Assembly (NCBI GenBank): GCA_026874595.1
Contig: CM049309.1
Span: forward strand, 14,992,576-15,056,575
DNA: 64,000 bases
From: Sipunculus nudus
Taxonomy: Eukaryota > Annelida > Sipuncula > Golfingiida > Sipunculidae
Direction: 5' to 3'
Shown: in pieces, positions 1 through 62,279 of the stretch
How positions within the stretch are numbered: position 1 is the first letter of the stretch
Layout of the letters: the number at the start of each line of letters is the position of its first letter
Notes under the pieces: model-generated
Told to the model about the DNA's origin: nothing
Database searches by the model: none
What the model saw: only the letters and a program-made list of their open reading frames with translations
Translations under genes and position numbers: made by a program

Positions 1-389
1 TGATAAAATTCTATAAATAAATAAAATATGATCAAAAAGTGTAAAACAGTTCCTTGAAATCCTGAAATTATCGATGGATGCCTACAAACAAACCCCTTGA
101 TAATAAACTCAAGGACGACCGGACTGTAATTTCCTGTAGGATGTACAAGAGTTATGTGTCACCTGAGAGATTGACTTTGGGGAAGAAAGAGACAACTGGA
201 TCTATCACCAGACAGTCAATAAGATCTCTGACTAAATTATGGAAACAAATTTCCTCCTGTCCTCAGAAAGTAAGTTTTCTAACATGCAGAAGCCAAGTGA
301 CCCTAGGGTCATGAGACTCAGCTGTGATCTAGACAGTTGTAAATGTAACTGAACAATGTCGACCTTGGTTATATTATACTGTTTTTACC

Positions 390-390
<1 letters not shown>
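1..390. other. No recognised feature
   Basis: Short open stretches on both strands (for example minus 170-240, reading RDLIDCLVIDPVVSFFPKV) faintly recall a LINE endonuclease, but stops and shifts prevent a call. No host exon is supported. Confidence 0.3.

Positions 391-446
<56 letters not shown>
391..446. repeat. (TA)n microsatellite
   Basis: Pure dinucleotide run directly before a CAGT-type MITE. Confidence 0.95.
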
Positions 447-449
<3 letters not shown>

Positions 450-452
<3 letters not shown>

Positions 453-625
453 TAAAACCTTGCACAACAGCCACCTCAGTTTAATGACCATCTCAAAATA
501 ACAACCACTTTTACATGTCCCAGTCCTTTTTCTGCTTTTACATCAGACCTCGCTTAGAAGACCACCGCAAAAATGTGACCCCTATATCTAGGTCCCATTG
601 GTGGTCAAAAGTTTAAGGTTTCAGT
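450..625. mobile_element. CAGT-ended MITE (pogo/Tigger type)
   Basis: It begins CAGTAAAACCTT and its right end reverse-complements to CACTGAAACCTT. Length is about 176 bp and it sits next to TA sequence. The interior lines resemble the 'protected/unprotected' direct repeats common in short pogo-like MITEs. It has no coding capacity. Confidence 0.6.
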
Positions 626-659
626 GTCTACAAATAGTAATTATTACTAATCGGGCTCT

Positions 660-850
660 CTCCATGGCTCGGATGGTGGTGTTTGGTTGTCTGTACAGTT
701 GGAGGAAACCAGAGAAGATGGAGAAAACCACTGGCCAGAGAAAGACAACAACAACCCACTCTCATACCCATGCCAGGGATCGAACCCAGGTCGCCAGTGG
801 AGAGAGAGCCAAATGTTTTACCCCTGGAATGTCCAGAACTGTCCACATAT
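660..850 (-). mobile_element. tRNA-derived SINE
   Basis: On the minus strand there is a perfect pol III B-box (GGGTTCGATCCC at about 775-790). It is followed by a SINE body with GTGGTTTTCTCC and GGTTTCCTCCAAC, typical of widespread metazoan SINEs. 5' and 3' limits are approximate. The open frames across it are by-products. Confidence 0.65.
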
Positions 851-1032
851 ATACAGAAGTTAATTCGACTTTAGGATGTAAAAACATAAAATTAAATCTT
901 ATTTCAGTGACACAAGATAATTAAATACATTTTGTGATAACGAACAAACTTGTGTCCATAATTTCAGTTCACTTATAAAAAAAAATGTATGATGATGTCA
1001 TCCGCTAAAGTTTGTGATTCCTTGACATTTCA

Positions 1033-1038
1033 TTTATT
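1033..1038 (-). terminator. Candidate SYCP2 poly(A) signal
   Basis: AATAAA on the minus strand, about 345 nt after the stop codon. I saw no AATAAA closer to the stop. It would give a 3' UTR of roughly 360-380 nt. Confidence 0.4.
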
Positions 1039-1383
1039 TAAATTACTGAAAACTGAAAAACATTTTGAGAAAAGATGGCAGACAGGAAGCTGTGATCAGA
1101 CGGGAGAAACAGGAAGCTGATGTGAACAGACATTCTTCAGTTGTTTATGTATCAGAAAAGTCGATTCACAAAATATAAACATTTCTGTGCCGGTGAGTTT
1201 AGACAATTTGTAAGTTTTAAAGGGACAGAAATATTTGTCTTGTGAAGATTAGGTTATCAGTGCATGTTAGATAAACCTAGTAGCAGATGGGTTTGTTATA
1301 TGTAGGGTGCATTGCATCCAGAACAGAGACTGGGCCTTAGAGTGGTGATTAGCTGGTGCAAAGTGTGACATAACAGGCAAAAT

Positions 1384-52115
<50,732 letters not shown>

Positions 52116-52380
52116 TTATACGTAGAGCGTCAGCACGTAGCAGACGACATTACCGACCTTGACCTTGGCTTTAGTTTAGGCAGTTGATATCTCAATCTCT
52201 ACCAGAGGTTAACTGTGTTATTTCTATGAATAATTCATTTCGAAAATCCTTGTCCCACCTAATAAAAATGAAAACGTTCTAAAAAAAATAAGGAAAGAAA
52301 ACGGAGAGAAATAATTTCGGATTTCTGTACTTGTGTTATCGGCGTCCTTCTGTTGACCGATAGGTGCTGCCATCTTTTGA
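52116..52380 (-). promoter_or_regulatory. Likely SYCP2 5' UTR and promoter zone
   Basis: Sequence immediately upstream of the first exon is less AT-rich and contains CpGs, unlike the introns. No start site or TATA box could be fixed. A further ATG at 52372 (reads MAAPIGQQ) opens a short frame with no good donor and may be an upstream ORF. Confidence 0.35.
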
Positions 52381-52774
52381 AAGCATTATACATTAATTTG
52401 GAATTTATCCGTCCCAGGTAACATTCGTATTGGGTTCCAACATTGTTTTCACGTGTGGTTTCACGGGGTTAGCTATATAATAAAGACTTAAATATCCTTT
52501 TCCCCTAATCAACAGGGTAAAATGGGTTCTGTATATCGAGAACAACGAATTAAAATTATGTAGCTTTTTAGATTATAAGCAACATTATTGCATCACCTTA
52601 ATATCATATTTATAAAGTCATGAATTATACACCCCTCAACACATGTTTTTTCTTGTTTTTTTTTTTTTCGCAATATTTCTTTTAGAATTATTTAGCACGG
52701 ATCATGCATCCATGCTTCGTTCACTCTCGTTCACTAGAATGGTATAGGTCAGTCTATATTAATATTATTTACCT

Positions 52775-52815
<41 letters not shown>
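52775..52815. repeat. (TA)n microsatellite
   Basis: It borders the first 'GGATCC' repeat fragment. Confidence 0.9.
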
Positions 52816-52819
<4 letters not shown>

Positions 52820-52950
52820 TGTTGAGGGTTTCAAACCAAATTTTGCTACCCTGACCCCCTCCTACCCGGACCAGAGGACCTTTTTGAGGTTTTCTAGTCT
52901 TCCTGGGCGTGACCCTCCCCTTTTTCAAATCCTGGATCCGCTATATCTCC
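52816..52950. repeat. 'Rolling GGATCC' repeat fragment 1
   Basis: Ends CAAATCCTGGATCCGCTAT and contains CTAGTCTTCCTGGGCGTGAC. The same phrases recur at 53402-53553, so this is a dispersed repeat. Confidence 0.5.
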
Positions 52951-53401
52951 GAAAGTTCCTAATAAAATTTTGTGAATGAATGGCCAATGGCCATTGATAT
53001 AAGAAAATAAATACATTGGTGGTGGTGGTGGGGGGGGGATCGATCGGTACAATTAAAATGCAGAAAAGATTCATTTGGCCAGCTATTTTGTTTGTTTTTT
53101 TTTTCTAAACGATCAAAATATAGGCCTATATTGCTCCATCCGAACATTGAACCACTGCCTAGCTGTTTGGTTTAATACTCGCTCTTCTGAAAAAGAAACC
53201 TTAAATAAACTTAACTTTTTTTTATATTTTGTGGACACAAATTTTAATGGGCTATTAGTGAGTAAATTAAATCGTTCGTCATGGCGACGGCGTCATCATG
53301 GACGTTTAGGTCATTCATTTACATTCAAATGCCAATGACGTCATTATAACGTCTCATGGTCATGACAGACTGCTGTTGAAAACCATTCTGTGATTGTCAG
53401 A

Positions 53402-53553
53402 AGCGGATCCGGGGGGGGGGGGGGGGGGGTTAGACGAAATTTGCGGCCTGGACCCCCATTTTTACAGACCTGATGACCTTTTATTTAAGGATTTTCATTA
53501 GTCTTCCTTGGTTGGACCCCCCCCCCTTTTTCCTTAATCCTGGATCCGCCCCT
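53402..53553. mobile_element. Short 'GGATCC' MITE-like repeat
   Basis: Begins GCGGATCC followed by about 20 Gs; ends C-run then TTAATCCTGGATCCGCCCC. Termini are imperfect inverted GCGGATCC. ~150 bp. A third relative starts near 58839. Confidence 0.5.
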
Positions 53554-53753
53554 TATTGTGGTCCTGCATGTGTGCTCGTGCATTGCTTTTGTCCATGTTC
53601 CATGGAATTCAATAACTTTTGTGAGTAACCGTCTTTATTGTACTCCCTTCAAATTAAATGTTCTTCAAGCTGTTCATGATAAGCGTGTACTTCGGGTATT
53701 TTCTCTTCAAACTGTTGAATCTCACGACTTCAAAACGACCGCAGATGACCCTA

Positions 53754-54034
53754 CCCCCCCCCCCCCCCCCGAGTTATCTAACTGCACTATAGGGAGACTA
53801 TAAGGAGTATACCAGATAATATCCTAACTAATATATAATTTGTAATTTGTGTTTACATAAACGTACATCTTGAGAAAACGAACCCATCAGAGTAAATATA
53901 ATATTATATATCATAATATTTTAAGTCAATATGGCTCGGGGGGGGGGGGGCACTACGCTCCCGAGGCAGCGGAAATCTTGCACTTCTAAAAGGTAAATCA
54001 CTTTGTAAAGAGCGTAGGGTGGGGGGGGGGGGGC
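53754..54034. repeat. Cluster of poly-C and poly-G tracts
   Basis: Homopolymers at about 53754-53770 (C), 53938-53951 (G) and 54020-54034 (G) in otherwise ordinary sequence. No gene seen. Confidence 0.85.
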
Positions 54035-54369
54035 ACGGCACAAAACTCGCCCTTTCAAGGATCTAAACAATCTCCTGCCGTACATGCAATATGGCTATTA
54101 CGGCTAGCCGTCGCTGAACTATATGCTGGCTCCTTGGAATACAAAATTCTATGACGACGCTATCAACCCAGGTCATTTGTGGACGAAACCTGCTTTAATT
54201 TATTTTCATTTTTGCAAATGAAACTGAGAAACTGTCCAGTCGGACACGCTCTCCAACTGTCAAAGTCAAACACACTTGATTTGAAAAGAGAAAGGTGTAG
54301 CATATGCTCTTTAATTAAGATTATGCATTCATTGTAACATTACAATAATTTAGATCCCTTTAACACTCT

Positions 54370-57300
54370 CCTAAAGGTTGTACTGAACTATGAACGTCTG
54401 GTCCGCATTTTCCTTTCCGAGGAACCGTCTCTTACCTTAACTTGTACACTTGTAATAACATGACCCGACATTAAATGCGTTTGTTGAGGACTTTTGACCC
54501 CTCTGTGTTGGTCGGAGGTTTATGATCTGTTTGTATATCAAATTACTTTCCAAAAAAAAGTAAACTTCAAATTTACCAATAGCCCACACTGTTGCTTATG
54601 TATCCCACTCTATGACAGAATAATTCTGTTCGCTCTGTGAGGTCTTACGGCTAGCAAACGCCACAGGATATAACATCTCATCGTGCTCTTGCATTAGGAC
54701 TGTCACAGTCCTTACAATGAAGCCCTTTGTGAAGTTCGTTAATTTGAGGTCGGGTGGTTTCACAACACCTGTTTCAATGTCTCAAAGGAACTTTGTTCCC
54801 TTTAATTACCCCTTCCTTATCAAATCTGCTAACGGGGATGCTAGGTCAGCAAATTTGGGAATGCACTTAGTGTAATAACAAGCGAGTCCTAAAAACGAAC
54901 TTATTTCCTTGTTATGGGTCTCTGACCATTGCTTACTTTTCCCGCAACACTTGATCGGCGGTGAATTGAATTCTGGCGACCACGTGGAAAAGAAAAACAA
55001 AGGTCAGAATATCAAAGATAGCATTTTGATGGCTTTGCGATCAAGTTTGCCTAGCTAAGAAAATTGATCACATTTTCTAGCAATTATAAGTGACTATAGA
55101 CTAGGTTACACTTTGGTATCGTCAATACAGCACGTGTCACCTGGTGACACCGCGTGTGAATTTCGTGCACTATCAGACCAAATGACATAATTTTGAAATG
55201 ATACTGAAGAGCGTGCGTCACGAATCCTGTATGTTCCTTACATTGCTGAGACATGGGTATATGCCAGTTTAGTCACACACACAGACTAGAGCACATACTG
55301 TATTTCTGCTCTGATAGTCTCCTTTACAGCGTGGAGGGAACAGGGTATGGCCTTGATGTGATAGGCTGATCTGAAATGTACCTTTAGATTTATTACAAAC
55401 TGGTGGGTAGTTTTCACCTTAGTCTGTTCTTTCTTTGTTTAACAGCTCTTTAAAAACTCTCATGGGTCCCCTTACTGATCGACCGTTCATAAGTTCAAAG
55501 TTGCGAAAATTCCCAAGGGACTCTTCTTCTGGCTTTCGATAGGGTAGTAAAACTGGTGCAAAATACCGATCCCAATCTTCGGTTGTTCAACACAGATCAT
55601 TTTAATATTCAATTTAGATTATATTGATGGTAGTTAGTTGCTTTAGGCCCAGCAAACTAACCCCCCCCCCCCCCCCTCCCCCCCCCCCCAAAAAAAAACC
55701 GAGGAAGTGCACTGTGTTCCAATGTCTGTTAAAACCTCTGAAGGGATTCCTGGTCTACTGTACATTCCTAGTAATGCTTCACAAACTGTTTCAGTGTCTC
55801 TATTGCTTCAGGTAACGGCTTCAGTTTATCTTTTGGAGTTGTCATGGTCACGAGTTGACATTCCTTACACAAGTTATACAGTCATGGTCACGAGCTGACA
55901 TTCCTTACACAAGTTATACAGTCGTGTTCACGAGCTGACATTCCTTACACAAGTTATACAGTCATGGTCACGAGCTGACATTCCTTACTCAAGTTATACA
56001 GTCATGGTCACGAGCTGACATTCCTTACACAAGTTATACAGTCATGGTCACGAGCTGACATTCCTTACACAAGTTATACAGTCATGGTCACGAGCTGACA
56101 TTCCTTACTCAAGTTATACAGTCATGGTCACGACTTGAGATTCCTTACACAAGTTATACAGTCATGGTCACGAGTTGACATTCCTTACACAAGTTATACA
56201 GTCATGGTCACGAGTTGAGATTCCTTACACAAGTTATACAGTCATGGTCACGAGCTGACATTCCTTACACAAGTTATACAGTCATGGTCACGAGCTGACA
56301 TTCCTTACACAAGTTATACAGTCATGGTCACGAGTTGACATTCCTTACACAAGTTATACAGTCATGGTCACGAGTTGAGATTCCTTACACAAGTTATACA
56401 GTCATGGTCACGAGCTGACATTCCTTACACAAGTTATACAGTCGTGTTCACGAGCTGACATTCCTTACACAAGTTATACAGTCATGGTCACGAGCTGACA
56501 TTCCTTACTCAAGTTATACAGTCATGGTCACGAGTTGAGATTCCTTACACAAGTTATACAGTCATGGTCACGAGCTGACATTCCTTACACAAGTTATACA
56601 GTCATGGTCACGAGCTGACATTCCTTACTCAAGTTATACAGTCATGGTCACGAGTTGAGATTCCTTACACAAGTTATACAGTCATGGTCACGAGTTGACA
56701 TTCCTTACACAAGTTACATCCATGCAACGTCGTGGACGAGTGAATCAGTAATGTATCTACAGGCGCCCGCTCAAACTAGTTGAGGAATGGCCGAAAAACA
56801 AGTCTTATCTGGTGCACATTACTCACAAGAAAGGTCAAATATGGCTTAAATAAATATAAAAAATATATATATATTTCTTGAATGTGCACTTCGAAACTTC
56901 CTTGAACCCTCCATCATTGTACACATAAACGGAGGACCCGTATATAAGGAGTTAGCACTATAAACTATAAGTGACAAGATAATACGATAGGCATGTATGG
57001 TATTCTTGGTAATTATCATATATATATATATATATACTGCGTTAAATGAAGATGTTATTTAGCCACCGAAATGGCATATATACCATTTGTTCTTTCCATC
57101 GCAGTAAATGATCCAGTCTGAAAGGTTAAGTATTTTTTTTTGGCTTTTCCTTTCATTGTGCGCGACCCTGGTTGGGGGTCGCACTACAGATACTTTCCCT
57201 AATGTAGCGTGCATAACTGAGCCGGGGCCTGTCCCAGTCATGGTACAAGAAATCTTCTGGAGTAATTAATCACGGTGAGTATAAATCATTACACCTGCAT

Positions 57301-57960
57301 GTAGATGAATATATAGGAAAGACAATATCCATGGTTATACTTTGGAATGATTCCTCAATCACGGACACCTGCGTAACTTTGATCTTTCGAAGTGTCCTCT
57401 GGCAAATATCACTTATCTACGGAATTCTGAAATATCTTAATGCATATTGGGCCAGAACTGCAGAGGAACAATGTCATGTGCTGGCCAGACATTATGCCTC
57501 CATGGGCGAAACCAATGACATCATATCAAACCTTCAGGTACGACAAATCTTGTCTGGTTTACCCCTTGCTCTTTCTGGCTTGGTATCTGCGAACTAGTCC
57601 TCATCATCAGAGTAAACCTGTCTTGGCTATATCGTTGGTACTGTCTTATCCCACATCTGAGAAACAGAAGGGTCCTCTACCTGAGCTATCAAAAACTCAT
57701 CCCTGCTAACAACTGTTACTGGGCTAGGCACACAAAGCCGTTTAGCCTATATTTGTTTCCCTTTGCAGCCATAGACATGGCCTCAGATCATAAGGTTTGT
57801 CAAATATCTGGATTGTGGGTTTCTAGTAATTTCAATAATACCAACTATTACGTTATCCCACTCTGGATTTTCCATACGAAGTGCTTGAATATTTCCAGTA
57901 TAGTATGGAGTGTCAATGTATACAAATGCAAAAAGGGAATGGGTCTGTGCCATTTATTAA
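54370..57960 (-). pseudogene. Decayed Gypsy (Ty3) retrotransposon pol, Gmr1-like domain order
   Basis: Minus-strand fragments in many frames, in order. A protease end (about 57950-57790; DTPYYTGNIQALRMENPEWD). A linker (about 57720-57580; SRDEFLIAQVEDPSVSQMW). Integrase zinc-finger parts (about 57500 and 56740-55850; CKECQ). Integrase core (about 55840-55700; EALLGMYSRPGIPSEVLTD). Integrase C-terminal part (about 55600-55440; NGRSVRGPM). RT end (about 54990-54810; SSFLGLACYY and FADLASPLADL) and RNase H (about 54800-54480; VLMQEHDEMLYPVAFA, VWAIGKFEVY). Many stops and frameshifts and missing RT core: non-functional. Confidence 0.8.
55841..56716. repeat. 40-bp minisatellite, 22 copies
   Basis: Unit GTCATGGTCACGAGCTGACA + TTCCTTACACAAGTTATACA. 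21 full units and one partial. Read on the minus strand, one unit contains LCKECQLVTMT, the C-x2-C part of the Gypsy integrase zinc finger, so the array grew inside that element. 40 is not a multiple of 3, so each copy shifts the frame. Confidence 0.97.
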
Positions 57961-58791
57961 TACACAAGTGTGTTTGCCACCAGAAGTTTGTTCAGGTGTC
58001 AACAGAGCAGATCTAAAGACAACACTTTTAAATCCAGTGTCCCTCTAAACTAATATTTCTTGGCTACCTATTTCGCCTTTCAGGTAAGCACGCAGGCATA
58101 CCGGATGGATAAGTATGAATTCTGTGTATTCAAACCCTAGCTTGACGGGAAACATTCAACTGGTTACTCTGTTGTAGCTCTATGGAATATAAAGAGACAT
58201 TCAGGGGTAACAGGTTAGAATTTATTTTACTTTTGAGAGCCAGACAGGCATTCTGGGCCAAGGCAAGAAAGGTTCCGGCAGTTGGCAGCAGACCCCATAG
58301 GGGGCAAGTTATTACCTAAGGAAGGGGTAACATGGTCATATAGTAAAGAAGTGACCACAGGTCTGCGCCTGGTGATTCTGGTTGTAACTCTGCTTCGCTT
58401 AAAGAAATATAAGGTATTTTCAGAATTTCATTCATTAACTAATATATTCTTAGTAAATTACCTTTAAATTTTACTATGCTTAATATGTGGGTATCTACGG
58501 TAAATGCCTAAAAGTTTTGCATAATTCTCATTTATATTTTTCCCCAGTTATTCCCCTCTCAACTAAGTTATCATGGTATAAATTGCATGGCCCAGTCCAT
58601 GAAATAGTTATGACTTAATTTTTCCTTCTGACAGAGAAATCAAACGTTCCCGCAATGTATCGCATTTAATATTGGTACCGCCATCTTGTGGCAACTCGTA
58701 TAACTAATTACCCTTGTCTGACCCTCTTATTTAGTGATAAGAGCTGGCACTGAGTTAAGTCTGTTGGTAGATGGAATCGCGTTTTATTTTA
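57961..58791. other. No recognised feature
   Basis: May hold the upstream part (gag) of the decayed Gypsy element, but no motif was recognised on either strand. Confidence 0.4.
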
Positions 58792-59495
58792 CAGGGGCGT
58801 AGCCAGGATTAAGGAAGGGGAGGGGGCCATGATCAGTGGCGGATCCAGATATTCGAAAAGGGGGGGGGGGAGATAGGGGCGCTAATATGCATGTAATGGT
58901 ACTATGAAAACTGTTATATATACAAGTATATATATATGTTTATTATTATTATTATTATTACTATACGTTATATATTTTAGTTTATGAAAAAATATATATA
59001 TATATTTTTATTTTCAATTATGAACCATGGATTTATTGAGGTTAGTTACAGGTACATGGGGAGGGTATGGAAGGGGGTATATCCCCCTCCCATATTGGGA
59101 AATTTTTTTAATATACAATGTAAAGAGGACATTTTGAGGCAATTTTCACAGAAATATGAGGATTTTCTGTTCCCTTATGTCTTTGCGTTATGTAGTCTGT
59201 AGAGAGGTTCAATATTTAATATTTATATTTCTTCAAAATTAGGATATAAAATTTCAAGTCAATGGCGCAAAGGCGCAATTACATTTATAACTTGCAAAAT
59301 ATCTTTTAAATGTAATGTTCGTTGTGAAATAACTCATAGGTTAAATTCTTATGTTAAACTTTGCATTTTACCGGGTTCCCTGGTCTTTACAGCACACAGG
59401 ACTCTTAAGAGCACAGATCGCGAGTTCGAGTACCGGTATCATCAGAGGAGCCGTAAGTTTGTTCAAGGTGCTGGTGCTCGACCGATCTGAAGTTG

Positions 59496-59550
<55 letters not shown>

Positions 59551-59655
59551 TATTAGATTTAGTGAAATTTCGGAAGGACGGCGAGGTTTGGATGCAACGG
59601 GGGGGGGGGGGGGGGAATGGCCCCCTACCCCCCCCCCCCCCTTGGCTACGCCCCT
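58792..59655. mobile_element. hAT-like MITE with nested repeats
   Basis: Inverted termini: CAGGGGCGTAGCCAGG at the left and TTGGCTACGCCCCT at the right, with a possible ATTTTA direct repeat flanking both sides. The inside holds a 'GGCGGATCCAG' fragment, a poly-G run, (TA)n at 59495-59545, and facing poly-G and poly-C runs near 59600-59640. The CAGGGGCG start suits hAT; superfamily uncertain. Confidence 0.6.
59375..59455 (+). repeat. tRNA-related fragment
   Basis: A B-box-like GCGAGTTCGAGTACCGG follows an AGGACTCTTAAGAGCAC stem region at tRNA-like spacing. Probably a tRNA pseudogene or SINE head inside the hAT-like element. Confidence 0.35.
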
Positions 59656-61280
59656 ATTTTAAGCATTTTATTAGTAAACACAAATACTAAAGCCCAGGCA
59701 GGGCTAGCAATACGATATTGTTGCTACATATGGAATTCATCTTAAGTGGGTAACCTAATGTTTATTAATATATGAGATCTAATCGCCAGAAAACAGGAAT
59801 AACTGAAGGCAGATATATATGTTAAGATAAAGAAGGATCCAGAAGGATGAATACATAAATGTTGAGGGCTCAGCTTAATTTAAACTGCACTTCCTTAAGT
59901 GACATGTATATAATTTGAAATTGAATATAATAAAAATTTGTCTTGTGTTCTCATTTGTGAAAAATTTAAATATGTCCATTCTATCAAACCGGGGTACGGT
60001 TCCCACTGTCTGTGGTGCTCTTTATATAAATATAAATTTGTCACAATACTCTCAAAATAGTCTGAGCCACAGAAATGAAACATAGTATTTGTATATATAT
60101 AAATATTAATTCAACCTTTTTCATACCCTTTTCATTGCATTTTGAAAAAGCTGATACCACCTTATATGAATCTAGCATCTAATCACTGCTTTTCATCTTT
60201 TAACGATTCATCCTATCGCCAAAATCCAGGTTATATCTTCAATGGCGTCAGTGAATTTATTTTTCTATTAAATATAGCATATTATCAGAACTTCATTAGG
60301 CTCTATTGGTAATTTTCAATTAGAATTTATCTTGGGATAAGGACATTAAATTTTAGGAAAAGCAGAGCATTGACTATGATGCAGGGTCCAGGGTGAAGAA
60401 ACACTTAGAAGAAACCACCTGCAAGACATAACAAAAGCAAAATTCTGTATTTTATTATCTAAAAGTCTGAATTCTATTTTTAGAAACAAAATGGAATTCT
60501 AATTTATCCTGTTGAATTCCATCAAATGTTATGGGATGGCCAATCCAAGTAAATGGGATGACCCCTTAAGTATTTTATTTTGTGATTAGATCTGGATTTA
60601 AGTAACAATCATATTTTCTGTTATATGTGATGTACTTAGGTAACGTGTTTCTTTAAAGAGTTTTCATAAATGAGGGAAAAAGAAGGTTTCATTATTTTAT
60701 TGTTGAACATATTTACTCCCACATAAATTACTATTTTTTTCTTTAACTTATCTGTATTTAATTCATATTAAATTTCAATATGAAAATAACAGAATAAATA
60801 AAACGATGGCTTCTTAACATAAAATATCTAAACAAAAAAGATTCTGACATAAATTAATATCTTAAGATAGCAGACATGGGGTAATTGTAATAAGTAATCG
60901 TAATCTATTACAATATATTACATATATCAAGTAATCACCCCATTTCTGTAAGATAGAAAGATCTTTGATAGTAAGATCTTCAGTGAATGAAGACTGTATA
61001 TTAAATGGCCAGAGTGTATATTAGGAGAAATTATGTGCTCTGTTTAGAACCCTCTAGTAAGATTTACCCTAAGAGTATCCAACTACTCAATTTTCCAAGA
61101 CGGACAACAGTTTACCACATTTGAGTTTCACTGCATGCTCTACCAAGGTCATTACACAAGTAACACAACATTGATATGTACTACATTTTATTTACCTATT
61201 TTTATAACATGCATTACAACTGACATGTATTTCACATTACTACATGTAGTAATACTTGTTTCACATAGTCCACATTTCTA
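59656..61280. other. AT-rich sequence, nothing recognised
   Basis: No coding exon, repeat family or structured element could be supported. Confidence 0.5.
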
Positions 61281-61281
61281 T

Positions 61282-61284
<3 letters not shown>

Positions 61285-61327
<43 letters not shown>
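61285..61327. repeat. (TA)n microsatellite
   Basis: About 40 bp of AT dinucleotides. Confidence 0.95.
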
Positions 61328-61329
<2 letters not shown>

Positions 61330-62142
61330 AACAATGCATGTACCCTGTCTTCACAATTATATATGTAATACAAGTACTGTTTTTTGCACTGGTTGCCTTA
61401 AAATAAACAAACATAAGTTACAAACTTATTTTAATTAGGTTCATGGTAATGACTAAATCATCACACAAATGCACACACACATACAGAAATGTATACAGTA
61501 ATTTACCTGCTATTTGTCATTCTGTTATGTAAACAATACATAACTACAAAACATTAATTCTAAATAATATATACTCTCGGATACATAGTGACATTTCTAA
61601 ATATAATTTATCTATACTTTTCATTACATAATTATACAATGCAAGAACAAATCATATTATTTCAAAACATTTGATTTGTAAAAAAAGTTTATGTACATAC
61701 ACAAGAATAACATATATGTTTGTGAACTAAAACTAAGTGACGCATAAATTTCAGTATGTCTTGCTGTGAAATTAATCCTGAAAATTGCTAACTATTATAT
61801 ATTAAAAAATGTGACCACTGAAAATTCATTTATCATTAATTAAAAAGAAAAAAAAGGACAAATGAGTATAAGCACTATTTCTGTCATTTGTGCTTAAACA
61901 TATTACAGCTAGTCTGATTCATGCATAGCAGTTTTTTTCCTCTTCCCCTTAAAATGGGCAGCATGATACATCAGAAGTGAACAAATTTAAATCAACTGTT
62001 AACATAAAATGAACACCATTAAAGGTTATCTATACTTCATTTTGATTACACTCCTCGTGCAACGGTTTTACACTGCAGTTGCCCCAGTTCTCCCTTGTTG
62101 TAACTGCTGCTTTGTATAGCATGTTTCTCCGGGTCTCACCAC

Positions 62143-62278
62143 CAGGGCTGACACAGAGCAAAGAATTGTAATCAGACCAATGAGAGCATGGTATCCCATT
62201 GTGCATCCAGCTCCAAATTTTAAATATGCACCATTCACTCTCTTTGGTCTGATTACATCAGATCTGGCACAGGGCCAA
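62143..62278. repeat. Inverted repeat / possible foldback MITE
   Basis: Arms TGTAATCAGACCAATGAGAG and CTCTCTTTGGTCTGATTACA (19 of 20 paired), with GGCTGACACAGA / TCTGGCACAGGGCC further out. The loop is about 75 bp. Confidence 0.6.
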
Positions 62279-62279
62279 G

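Noticed and set aside
1-330. Possible LINE endonuclease fragment on the minus strand.
   Set aside because: Only a few suggestive residues, with stops and shifts; no catalytic motif could be seen.
1070-1200. A plus-strand ATGGCAGACAGG followed by a strong donor (GCCG|GTGAGT), like a first exon of a plus-strand gene.
   Set aside because: The frame stops after six codons, no downstream plus-strand exon is visible, and the region is the likely SYCP2 3' UTR.
52200-52372. ATG reading MAAPIGQQKDADNTS as the SYCP2 start.
   Set aside because: No good donor follows and the frame does not join exon 2 as well as the exon ending at 52104.
55841-56716. CRISPR-like direct repeats of 40 bp.
   Set aside because: Units are contiguous without spacers, the sequence is animal, and the repeat derives from the neighbouring retrotransposon.
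57331-57709. Two overlapping plus-strand open frames of about 88 codons.
   Set aside because: They are antisense to recognisable Gypsy linker and integrase sequence on the minus strand.
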